NCBI GenBank assembly: GCA_000720805.1
Contig: JODI01000010.1
Span: forward strand, 1 to 64,000
Direction of reading: 5' to 3'
DNA length: 64,000 nucleotides
Source of the DNA: Streptomyces violaceoruber
Lineage (GTDB): Bacteria > Actinomycetota > Actinomycetes > Streptomycetales > Streptomycetaceae
The notes under the pieces are model-generated. The model ran no database searches. It was not told where the DNA came from and worked only from the letters and a program-made list of their open reading frames with translations. This document shows positions 17,022-23,867 of the stretch, one piece after another. Positions within the stretch are counted from its first letter, which is position 1. Each line of letters begins with the position of its first letter. Position numbers and translations under genes: made by a program.

Positions 17022-17656
17022 GCCGTGGCCCTGCCCACCACCGGGGCGAGCCCCGCCGACCTCGCCACCGCTCCCTGGTCGCCGCACGCCACCAGCCAGT
17101 TGGCCAGCATCCGGTGGCCGTGCTCGGTCAGCACCGATTCGGGGTGGAACTGCACGCCCTCGACGGGCAGCTCACGGTGGCGCAGGCCCATCACGATGCC
17201 GTCATGAGTGCGGGCGGTGACCTCCAGCTCGGCCGGGACGGTCGCGGGCTCGGCGGCCAGCGAGTGGTACCGGGTCGCCGTGAAGGGGCTGGGCAGGCCG
17301 GCGAAGACACCCTTGCCCCCGTGCTCGACCAGCGAGGTCTTGCCGTGCAGCAGCTCGGGCGCGCGGTCCACCACACCGCCGTACGCCACCTGCATCGACT
17401 GCATGCCGAGGCACACGCCGAAGACGGGGACGCCGGTGCCGGCGCAGTGGCGCACCATCTCGACGCAGACGCCGGCCTCCTCGGGAGTGCCGGGGCCCGG
17501 GGACAGCAGGACGCCGTCGAAGCCGTCCTGGGCGTGCGCCGTCGACACCTCGTCGTTGCGCAGGACCTCGCACTCGGCGCCGAGCTGGTAGAGGTACTGG
17601 ACCAGGTTGAAGACGAAGCTGTCGTAATTGTCGACGACGAGAATCCGCGCAGTCAC
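17018..17656 (-). CDS. pabA: PabA/TrpG-type glutamine amidotransferase
   Basis: A 212-aa class I glutamine amidotransferase that supplies ammonia for aminodeoxychorismate (folate) or anthranilate (tryptophan) synthesis. It opens ILVVDNYDSFVFNLVQYL; the catalytic Cys is in GVCLGMQ and the His/Glu pair in QFHPESVLTEHG. The GTG at 17656 overlaps the stop of the 53-aa membrane protein (GTGA), and its own stop overlaps the next sortase start. The partner synthase subunit is not in the window. This placement among sortases is a conserved oddity in Streptomyces. Confidence 0.9.
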   Translation of the reverse strand: MTARILVVDNYDSFVFNLVQYLYQLGAECEVLRNDEVSTAHAQDGFDGVLLSPGPGTPEEAGVCVEMVRHCAGTGVPVFGVCLGMQSMQVAYGGVVDRAPELLHGKTSLVEHGGKGVFAGLPSPFTATRYHSLAAEPATVPAELEVTARTHDGIVMGLRHRELPVEGVQFHPESVLTEHGHRMLANWLVACGDQGAVARSAGLAPVVGRATA

Positions 17657-17814
17657 TGGTTGTCCACCGTCACATCGTTGAAGGGAAGCAGCGGTTCGGC
17701 CCACGGGAAGACGTACTGGAACAGGACGTAGACCACGACTGCGACCAACACGAGCGAGATGAGTGCCTTCACCCATGCGTTCCCCGGCAGATGCCGCCAG
17801 ATAAAGCTGTACAT
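17653..17814 (-). CDS. 53-aa single-helix membrane protein
   Basis: The 53-aa protein starts MYSFIWRHLPGN, has one membrane helix at about residues 15-36 (KALISLVLVAVVVYVLFQYV) and ends in a short external segment. GGAAGGGACGGC precedes the ATG at 17814. Its stop overlaps the pabA start by four bases. The function is unknown. Its conserved look and position among sortases suggest a role at the envelope. Confidence 0.75.
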   Translation of the reverse strand: MYSFIWRHLPGNAWVKALISLVLVAVVVYVLFQYVFPWAEPLLPFNDVTVDNQ

Positions 17815-17866
17815 GCCGTCCCTTCCGTCCCGCCACGGCACCAGACTCTCGCCGTACCGCACCAGA

Positions 17867-18568
17867 CTAGCGGCGCAGAGCCTGTGGTTTCCCGGCCTCC
17901 ACGGGCTGTGTGGAGTCCAGATGCGCCCAGACGATCAGCCGATAGCTGTGCCCCCACTCCGGATCACACGTGGTCAGTGTGAGGTAGCGGCCCGGACGCG
18001 TATACCCCGACTTACGTGGCACAGGGTCGATCACCTCGATGTCCGAGGGCACGGTTTTGTAAGGGCCTTTGTCGATCCGGTACGTGAACCAGGTCGTGCC
18101 GTCCGTCAGCACCACCGCGTCCCCTTCACGCAGCCGGGGAAAGTCCTTGAAGGGATCCCCGTACGTACGCCGGTGACCGGCGACCGCGAAATTGCCCTTC
18201 TGCCCGAGGCGCGCGGTGTTCGCGTAGTGACCGAGGCCCTTCTTCAGCGTGTCGGTGGCGGTGTTCTCCAGGACCGGCTTGTTCCACGTGAAACCAAGCC
18301 TCGGGATGTACATGATCGCGAAGGGCTTCCCGCTCTTGTACGGCGCCGGCGGTGCGGCCGGTGCCGGGGCTTCGGAGGCTCCCGTCGCGCCTGACGTCGT
18401 GGGTCGCACGGTTCCCTGGGACCACTGTTCCTGGAGCTGGTCGATCTGGTCGTCCATGACGTGGTCGGCCTTCACGCCGGTCCAGAACAGCACATAGACG
18501 ACGAACAGCACGATCAGGGCGCCGACGGTGATGCAGAGTTCGCTGAGTGTCCTGACGATCACCCGCAC
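17867..18568 (-). CDS. Class E sortase (third)
   Basis: A 233-aa sortase with an N-terminal helix at about residues 8-30, a Pro/Ala linker and the sortase domain. The catalytic His is in AVAGHRRTYG, Cys201 in TLTTCDP and Arg in HSYRLIVW. The GTG at 18568 is preceded by a G-run; a TTG at 18574 is also possible. A near-perfect parS (one mismatch) lies inside it at 18281-18294. It starts 21 bases after the DUF881 gene stop and is probably in the same transcript. Confidence 0.9.
   Translation of the reverse strand: MRVIVRTLSELCITVGALIVLFVVYVLFWTGVKADHVMDDQIDQLQEQWSQGTVRPTTSGATGASEAPAPAAPPAPYKSGKPFAIMYIPRLGFTWNKPVLENTATDTLKKGLGHYANTARLGQKGNFAVAGHRRTYGDPFKDFPRLREGDAVVLTDGTTWFTYRIDKGPYKTVPSDIEVIDPVPRKSGYTRPGRYLTLTTCDPEWGHSYRLIVWAHLDSTQPVEAGKPQALRR
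18281..18294. promoter_or_regulatory. parS: Degenerate parS (13 of 14 bases)
   Basis: GTTCCACGTGAAAC differs by one base from the parS consensus. It lies inside the third sortase gene, about 21 kb from oriC. It could be a weak ParB site or chance. Confidence 0.4.
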
Positions 18569-18589
18569 CGACAAAGGACCCCCCGGCGG

Positions 18590-19369
18590 CTACTCCACAG
18601 GCTTCGCGTACTGCAGATCCACTGTGCCCGAGTAGCCGGGAAGAGTCACCCGTCCGTCCTCCTCGACTTTCCAGCCGAGCCCGTAGACGTTGACGTACAC
18701 CATGTAGTTCTGGATCGCCGGGGACGCGGTGAGCGCCTTCTGCAGCTTCTCCGGGTCACCGACCGCTGTGATCTTGTACGGGGGTGAGTAGACCCGTCCC
18801 TGGAGGATCAGGGTGTTGCCCACGCATCGCACGGCGCTGGTGGAGATCAGCCGCTGGTCCATCACCTTGATGCCCTGGGCGCCGCCCTGCCACAGGGCGT
18901 TCACCACCGCCTGGAGGTCCTGCTGGTGGATGACCAGGTAGTCGGGCTGCGGCTCGGGATAGCCGGGAAGCTTGGCGGTGGCGTTCGGCGGGGCGTCGTT
19001 GAGGGTGACCGAGATCGCCTTCCCTCTGAGCTTCTGCGTGCCCGCGTTCTTCTCCAGGGAGGCCAGCTTGGCGTCCTCGGCCTCGGTGCTGCCGTCGTCC
19101 CGCTCGGCGAGCGACTCGATGTCGTGGCGCACCCTCGCGTTGGACTCGTCCAGCTCGCCGTTCTTGCGGCTGCGCTCCTGGATGAGGTCCGACAGCTTCA
19201 GAAGGGACGTGTCTGTGCGGATATTGGTGCCCTTGGCCGTATTGAAACTGGTGACGAAAAGGAGCCCCGCGAGAGCGAAGACGCCCACCGTGAGCACCCG
19301 CACCGGCCGGAAACCTCGTCGACGGGCAGGACTGGATCCGGTCCCGGGGGAGTCGGCAGAATTGCTCAA
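18590..19369 (-). CDS. DUF881 family membrane protein
   Basis: A 259-aa protein with a basic N-terminus, one membrane helix at about residues 24-43, a coiled-coil-like stretch (about 58-100) and the DUF881 domain outside the membrane. DUF881 proteins are found near division and sortase genes in Gram-positives; their role is not settled. It starts at TTG 19369 with AAGGG upstream. It is the first gene of the minus-strand sortase/pabA group and diverges from crgA across about 140 bases. Confidence 0.88.
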   Translation of the reverse strand: MSNSADSPGTGSSPARRRGFRPVRVLTVGVFALAGLLFVTSFNTAKGTNIRTDTSLLKLSDLIQERSRKNGELDESNARVRHDIESLAERDDGSTEAEDAKLASLEKNAGTQKLRGKAISVTLNDAPPNATAKLPGYPEPQPDYLVIHQQDLQAVVNALWQGGAQGIKVMDQRLISTSAVRCVGNTLILQGRVYSPPYKITAVGDPEKLQKALTASPAIQNYMVYVNVYGLGWKVEEDGRVTLPGYSGTVDLQYAKPVE

Positions 19370-19511
19370 CGTACCCTTATCTCCTTCAGCACCGCGGAAG
19401 CACTACGCTAACGGACGCCCGGGGGAGCGCTAAGGGTCCCCTTGTACGCTGCCTCCGAGCCAGCCCACGTTCCCTGCGCGGCCACGCAGCGCATCGACAG
19501 GAGAGACCCTC

Positions 19512-19766
19512 GTGCCGAAGTCACGTATCCGCAAGAAGGCCGACTACACGCCGCCGCCGGCGAAGCAGGCGACCGCCATCAAGCTGACCAACCGGGCCTG
19601 GGTCGCACCGGTGATGCTGGCCATGTTCCTCATCGGTCTGGCCTGGATCGTCGTCTTCTATGTGACCGACGGTTCGCTGCCCATCGACCAGCTGGGCAAC
19701 TGGAACATCGTGGTGGGCTTCGGCTTCATCGCCGCCGGATTCGGTGTCTCGACGCAGTGGAAGTAG
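19512..19766 (+). CDS. crgA: CrgA cell-division regulator
   Basis: An 84-aa protein of the CrgA (WhiP) family with a basic N-terminus [16 protein letters not shown] and two membrane helices at about residues 32-52 and 65-81. CrgA inhibits premature FtsZ ring formation in aerial hyphae of Streptomyces and recruits wall synthases in mycobacteria. It starts at GTG with GGAGAG upstream. It lies divergent to the DUF881/sortase group and just before a DnaA-box cluster. Confidence 0.95.
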   Translation: MPKSRIRKKADYTPPPAKQATAIKLTNRAWVAPVMLAMFLIGLAWIVVFYVTDGSLPIDQLGNWNIVVGFGFIAAGFGVSTQWK

Positions 19767-19813
19767 CGGCCACGGGCAGCTGAACACAGCTTTGCCCAGG
19801 GCTATCCACTGAG

Positions 19814-20018
19814 TTATCCACAGCCCCTGTCCACACGGTGGGGAAAAGAAAAGACGATCTGTGGATAACTCCTTGGGCGTTGACGCCGGTGTGACTGACT
19901 GACTGGCAATCGAAACCCTGTTCGCCCCCTGGCCTGACCTGCGGAAATGCCGGTCAGAGACAGGGGGCGCAGCTGCCTGCGCACGGTATGCACAAGATCC
20001 GGCACACGCTGTGGACAA
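19814..20018. promoter_or_regulatory. Cluster of DnaA boxes outside oriC
   Basis: The crgA-rhomboid gap contains TTATCCACA (19814-19822), CTGTCCACA (19827-19835), an inverted TTATCCACA (19860-19868) and an inverted TTGTCCACA (20010-20018). Three of these are perfect boxes. The cluster is about 19 kb from oriC. DnaA-box clusters outside oriC that titrate DnaA are known in Streptomyces; this one may serve that role or control crgA or the rhomboid gene. Confidence 0.75.
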
Positions 20019-20047
20019 CAGGCCGCTCACGTGGCCATGAGTCCCGC

Positions 20048-20935
20048 TCAGGAGAGCTGAGCCGTCCGCAGAACTGTCATGATCACGATGACTGCGAGGA
20101 CCGCCGCGCAGGTGCCGTACTGGATCAGCGCTCGGCGCTCGCGCGGGGCGTGCAGCATGGCGTATCCGGTGATCACGCCTGCGACCAGGCCGCCGATGTG
20201 AGCCTGCCAGGAGATGTTGAATCCGGGGTTGAAGGTGAAGATCAGGTTGATCACCAGGAGGGCGATGATCGGCCGCATGTCGTAGTTCCGGTAGCGCACC
20301 AGGACGGCGGTGGCGCCGAAGAGGCCGAAGATGGCTCCGGAGGCGCCGAGTGTGGCCGTGCTCGGGGACGCGAGCAGATAGGCGAGGGTGCTGCCCGCGA
20401 GGCCTGAGATGAAGTAGACCGTGAGATAGCGGGCCCGGCCGAGGGCCGCTTCCAGGGGGCCGCCGAGCCACCACAGACTGAGCATGTTGAACCCGATGTG
20501 CCAGTACTCCTGGTGCGTGAACATCGAGGTCACCAGCCGGTACCACTCGCCTCCGGCGACGCCTTCGGTCGGGGTGAAGGGCGCCGGGGGCCAGGCGCCG
20601 ACCAGCACCAGGTCGTTCAGCAGCGACGGGGAGACCTGGACCGCGATGAACACGGCGAGGTTGAGGCCGACGAGGATCTTGGTGAACAGGCGGGGATCGG
20701 CCACGACCGTGCCGCCGGCGAGGGTGCGGGGCTGGGCGGCGGTCGCGGCGTGGCCGGTTCCGGAGCCTTCGCGGACGCAGTCGGGGCACTGGAAGCCGAC
20801 GGAGGCGCTGACCATGCACTCCGGGCAGATCGGGCGCTCGCAGCGGGTGCAGCGGATGCCGGTCTCCCGGTCCGGGTGCCGGTAGCAGCCGGGCAGGCTC
20901 TGGGCACCCTGCGAACTGCTTGCCGCCTGGTCCAT
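20048..20935 (-). CDS. Rhomboid-family intramembrane serine protease with zinc-finger N-terminus
   Basis: A 295-aa protein. Residues about 13-55 form a Cys/His B-box-like zinc finger (RCTRCERPICPECM, QCPDC). The rest is a six-helix rhomboid domain with WHIGFNML, catalytic Ser in GASGAIFG and catalytic His in AHIGGLVAG. It should cleave membrane proteins within the bilayer. AGGGGATGTC precedes the ATG at 20935. The zinc-finger fusion is common in actinobacterial rhomboids, but its role is not established. Confidence 0.9.
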   Translation of the reverse strand: MDQAASSSQGAQSLPGCYRHPDRETGIRCTRCERPICPECMVSASVGFQCPDCVREGSGTGHAATAAQPRTLAGGTVVADPRLFTKILVGLNLAVFIAVQVSPSLLNDLVLVGAWPPAPFTPTEGVAGGEWYRLVTSMFTHQEYWHIGFNMLSLWWLGGPLEAALGRARYLTVYFISGLAGSTLAYLLASPSTATLGASGAIFGLFGATAVLVRYRNYDMRPIIALLVINLIFTFNPGFNISWQAHIGGLVAGVITGYAMLHAPRERRALIQYGTCAAVLAVIVIMTVLRTAQLS

Positions 20936-20968
20936 GACATCCCCTAAGTCGTCGTACACACATGCATC

Positions 20969-21000
20969 CGCCCCGCCCATCCTTACGGATGAGCGGGGCG
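20969..21000 (-). terminator. Terminator after the cyclophilin gene
   Basis: Arms 20969-20982 and 20987-21000 pair with one mismatch around a TTAC loop. It lies between the cyclophilin stop and the rhomboid start. Confidence 0.7.
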
Positions 21001-21056
21001 ATTGGTTCCTCAGAGGCTCAGCCTCGTCGGTGCCGGCTCAGCCCTGTCGTATGGGC

Positions 21057-21590
21057 TCAGCCCTGGCGGGTCTCGATGACGACCGACTCGATGACGACGT
21101 CGTTGACCGGTCGGTCGTTGGGCCGGGTCGTGGGGACGGTGGCGATGGCGTCCACGACCTTCTGGCTGGCCGCGTCGGTGACCTCGCCGAAGATGGTGTG
21201 CTTGCGGGTCAGCCAGGCCGTCGGGGAGACGGTGATGAAGAACTGCGAGCCATTGGTGCCCGGGCCGGCGTTGGCCATGGCCAGCAGGTACGGCTTGTTG
21301 AAGGAGAGGTCGGGGTGGAACTCGTCCTCGAACTCGTATCCCGGGCCGCCGATGCCGGTGCCCAGCGGGTCACCGCCCTGGATCATGAATCCGCTGATGA
21401 CGCGGTGGAAGACCGTGCCGTCGTAGAGCCTCTTGGTGGACTTCTCGCCGGTGGCCGGGTGGGTCCACTCGCGCTCGCCCTGAGCGAGCTCGACGAAGTT
21501 GCGGACCGTCTTGGGGGCGTGGTTCGGCAGAAGCCGGACTTCGATGTCGCCGTGGTTCGTCTTCAGGGTGGCGTAAAGCTGCTCGGCCAC
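21057..21590 (-). CDS. Cyclophilin-type peptidyl-prolyl cis-trans isomerase
   Basis: A 177-aa cytosolic cyclophilin that speeds prolyl isomerisation in protein folding. The active-site motifs FHRVISGFMIQGGDP and NGSQFFITV are intact. The GTG at 21590 (MAEQLYATLKTNHGDIEV) has AAGGCAG just upstream; the frame stays open to 21668 but without a better start. No signal peptide is present. It is transcribed alone and ends at the hairpin at 20969-21000. Confidence 0.93.
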   Translation of the reverse strand: MAEQLYATLKTNHGDIEVRLLPNHAPKTVRNFVELAQGEREWTHPATGEKSTKRLYDGTVFHRVISGFMIQGGDPLGTGIGGPGYEFEDEFHPDLSFNKPYLLAMANAGPGTNGSQFFITVSPTAWLTRKHTIFGEVTDAASQKVVDAIATVPTTRPNDRPVNDVVIESVVIETRQG

Positions 21591-21952
21591 GATCTGCCTT
21601 CCGTTGTCTTCCTGTGCCCCACCGATCCTTGCACGGTTCGTGTCGCGCGTCGCCCGGCCCCCGCCCATCCGCCCGGCTTCGACGGTTTCGCTTGCAGAAA
21701 TCCGGTCGAGTGCGTCCGGGCCGGGGGCGCGACGGGGCGATCCGTGGCATTGTCGACGACAAGCTCCTGTTGCCCGGTATTCATCCGCTATTGCACGCGT
21801 CGGATCTTGAAAAGTTCTTGATTGGAGATGGTCCGGGGTCAGCCGTCATGACCCGGATGCCCGCCCTCACATGCCCGGGCCCGTACGGACAGGCATGATC
21901 CGTAAAAGGGTGGAAAGTCGAAATACCGTACGCCACCGAGGAGGAGGAACCC
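21591..21952. other. Intergenic region between cyclophilin and DUF5324 genes
   Basis: The two genes diverge, so promoters for both are expected here. No operator or repeat was recognised. Confidence 0.4.
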
Positions 21953-22666
21953 GTGACCCGCATCGACAGCGTGCGCGCCGCGACCGGCTCGGCGAAGGAC
22001 AGCGTGCTGCACGCCGCGGAAGTGGTGGCGCCCTACGCCGACACGGCCAAGGACAGGGCCGCGCACTACGCACACGAGGCACGCGTACGGCTCGCGCCCA
22101 AGGTGACGCAGGCCGCCGAACAGGCTCGGGTCCAGTACGGCGCCCATCTCGCGCCGCGTCTGGACCAGGCCCGCTCGCAGGCTCTCGCCCATGTCCCGCC
22201 GAAGGTCGACCAGGCCGCACACGAGGCCGCCGCACTTACCCTGAAGGCCGCCAAGCAGGCCGCCGACTACTCCCGTCCGAGGCTCGAGCAGGCAGTGGCC
22301 TCGGCCGGACCCGTCCGGGACGAGGCGGCCGCCCGCAGCACCGCCGCACTGGCCGCCCTGCGCGGTCAGGTCTCGCCGAAGGATATTCAGAAGCTGATCC
22401 GCAAGCAGCAGCGGCGGGCGCGTGCCGGTCGGCTCGCGAAGGCGCTGGCCATTGCGGGCGTCGTCGCCGGCGGTGCTTTCGCCGCCTGGAAGTGGTGGGA
22501 CAAGCAGGCCAACCCTGACTGGCTGGTCGAACCGCCCGCCGCGACGGAGGTCCCCGAAGGAGCCCGGCTGACTTCGGTGGACGGCAGCGACCCGTCCGTC
22601 CTCGACCCAGAGGTCCAGGCCAAGCAGGCCGAGGAGGAGGCCGCACACCGCGACGAGGGCCGCTGA
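21953..22666 (+). CDS. DUF5324 family protein
   Basis: A 237-aa protein, the DUF5324 type found in Streptomyces next to crgA and tRNA-Ala. It is Ala-rich and amphipathic with repeated helical segments (residues 1-150), a hydrophobic segment at about 164-182 (ALAIAGVVAGGAFAAW) and a short acidic tail, so it may lie along or span the membrane. GAGGAGG precedes the GTG. Its function is unknown. A strong hairpin follows 31 bases after the stop. Confidence 0.8.
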   Translation: MTRIDSVRAATGSAKDSVLHAAEVVAPYADTAKDRAAHYAHEARVRLAPKVTQAAEQARVQYGAHLAPRLDQARSQALAHVPPKVDQAAHEAAALTLKAAKQAADYSRPRLEQAVASAGPVRDEAAARSTAALAALRGQVSPKDIQKLIRKQQRRARAGRLAKALAIAGVVAGGAFAAWKWWDKQANPDWLVEPPAATEVPEGARLTSVDGSDPSVLDPEVQAKQAEEEAAHRDEGR

Positions 22667-22697
22667 CCCTCCGCTGCCCTTCAACCGGCACCACCGG

Positions 22698-22744
22698 CCA
22701 TGCCGTGGGGCGGGAGACCGCGAGTCTCCCGCCCCACGGCATGG
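22698..22744 (+). terminator. 21-bp perfect terminator hairpin
   Basis: Arms 22698-22718 and 22724-22744 are fully complementary with a 5-base loop. It closes the DUF5324 transcript and lies 13 bases before a parS. Confidence 0.8.
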
Positions 22745-22757
22745 TGGCGAGTGGACG

Positions 22758-22771
22758 GTTTCACGTGAAAC
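22758..22771. promoter_or_regulatory. parS: parS site
   Basis: Perfect ParB-binding palindrome GTTTCACGTGAAAC in the intergenic region between the DUF5324 terminator and tRNA-Ala, about 17 kb from oriC. Confidence 0.93.
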
Positions 22772-22862
22772 AGAAAGGGCCCCTGCGCATCGGGCAACCG
22801 CGTCGGCTTACCGCCCAACTCCCGCCTCGCTCCAGGTGGTTGCTCACCCGCACCGCAGGAAA

Positions 22863-22898
22863 AACCCCTCCGCCCGCGTTCTTGCAGGTGGAGGGGTT
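22863..22898 (-). terminator. Terminator of tRNA-Ala
   Basis: Arms AACCCCTCC (22863-22871) and GGAGGGGTT (22890-22898); on the minus strand the hairpin is followed by a T-run. Confidence 0.75.
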
Positions 22899-22905
22899 GT
22901 GTGCG

Positions 22906-22978
22906 TGGAGCCTAGGGGAGTCGAACCCCTGACATCTGCCATGCAAAGACAGCGCTCTACCAACTGAGCTAAGGCCCC
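22906..22978 (-). tRNA. tRNA-Ala (TGC)
   Basis: A 73-nt tRNA with acceptor GGGGCCT/AGGCTCC (one wobble pair), D arm GCTCAGTTGGTAGAGC, anticodon loop containing TGC and T arm AGGGG-TTCGACT-CCCCT. CCA is not encoded. Confidence 0.95.
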
Positions 22979-23159
22979 GAAGACGGACATCCGCCGGAAG
23001 AACCACCTACCGGTGGGCGCCGCAGACCAGAGTACCGGGTCTCCCCCTGGATTCCACAAAAAGGATTGGGGGTCCCCGTCGACGACCACTCTCCGTAAGA
23101 TGCTCGGCGTGGTTCGCTACCGCGAACCACGGTTTTTGGGGAAGCGATGGGGAGACGCA

Positions 23160-23708
23160 ATGGACGCCGCACAGCAGGAAGCGACCGCAAGAGCGCGGGA
23201 ACTGCAGCGGAACTGGTACGGGGAGCCGCTGGGGGCGCTCTTCCGTAAGCTCATCGACGATCTTGGCCTCAACCAGGCTCGTCTCGCGGGGGTACTGGGA
23301 CTGTCCGCACCGATGCTGTCGCAGCTGATGAGCGGTCAGCGGGCGAAGATCGGCAACCCTGCGGTGGTCCAGCGGGTGCAGCTGCTGCAGGACCTGGCAG
23401 CGCAGGTCGCGGACGGCAGTGTCAGCGCGGCCGAGGCGACCGACCGCATGGAAGAGATCAAGAAGTCGCAGGGGGGTTCGGTGCTCAGCAACACCACACA
23501 GACGACGAGCAGTTCGGGAGCGCCCACGGTCAAGCGGGTCGTCCGCGAGATCCAGTCGCTGCTGCGCTCGGTGGCGGCCGCCGGAGACATCATCGACGCG
23601 GCCGACACCCTCGCCCCGACCCACCCGGAACTGGCAGAGTTCCTCCGGGTGTACGGCGCCGGCCGCACCTCCGACGCCGTCGCCCACTACCAGTCCCACC
23701 AGAACTGA
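23160..23708 (+). CDS. Helix-turn-helix DNA-binding protein
   Basis: A 182-aa cytosolic protein with an XRE-like helix-turn-helix at about residues 33-60 (LNQARLAGVLGLSAPMLSQ). An N-terminal helix (MDAAQQEATARARELQRNW) precedes it, and a Ser/Thr-rich linker and helical C-terminal region with DTLAPTHPELAEF follow. It is probably a transcription regulator; its targets are unknown. GGGGAGA lies upstream of the ATG. It is divergent from tRNA-Ala and 159 bases before a Ser/Thr kinase gene, an order conserved in Streptomyces. Confidence 0.82.
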   Translation: MDAAQQEATARARELQRNWYGEPLGALFRKLIDDLGLNQARLAGVLGLSAPMLSQLMSGQRAKIGNPAVVQRVQLLQDLAAQVADGSVSAAEATDRMEEIKKSQGGSVLSNTTQTTSSSGAPTVKRVVREIQSLLRSVAAAGDIIDAADTLAPTHPELAEFLRVYGAGRTSDAVAHYQSHQN

Positions 23709-23867
23709 ACCCGTGGCCCGGTCACCGAAGGGGGTTCGGCAACCGGGCCGACGGCAGAAGTGACGCGAGGGGGTATGACGACGGCACGGGAGGGGTCGTA
23801 TCGCTCGTCGCGGGGGAAGCAAGGGGGGTGACGGGGGGAACCGAAGGGGGAGGAGCGACGCACAGCC

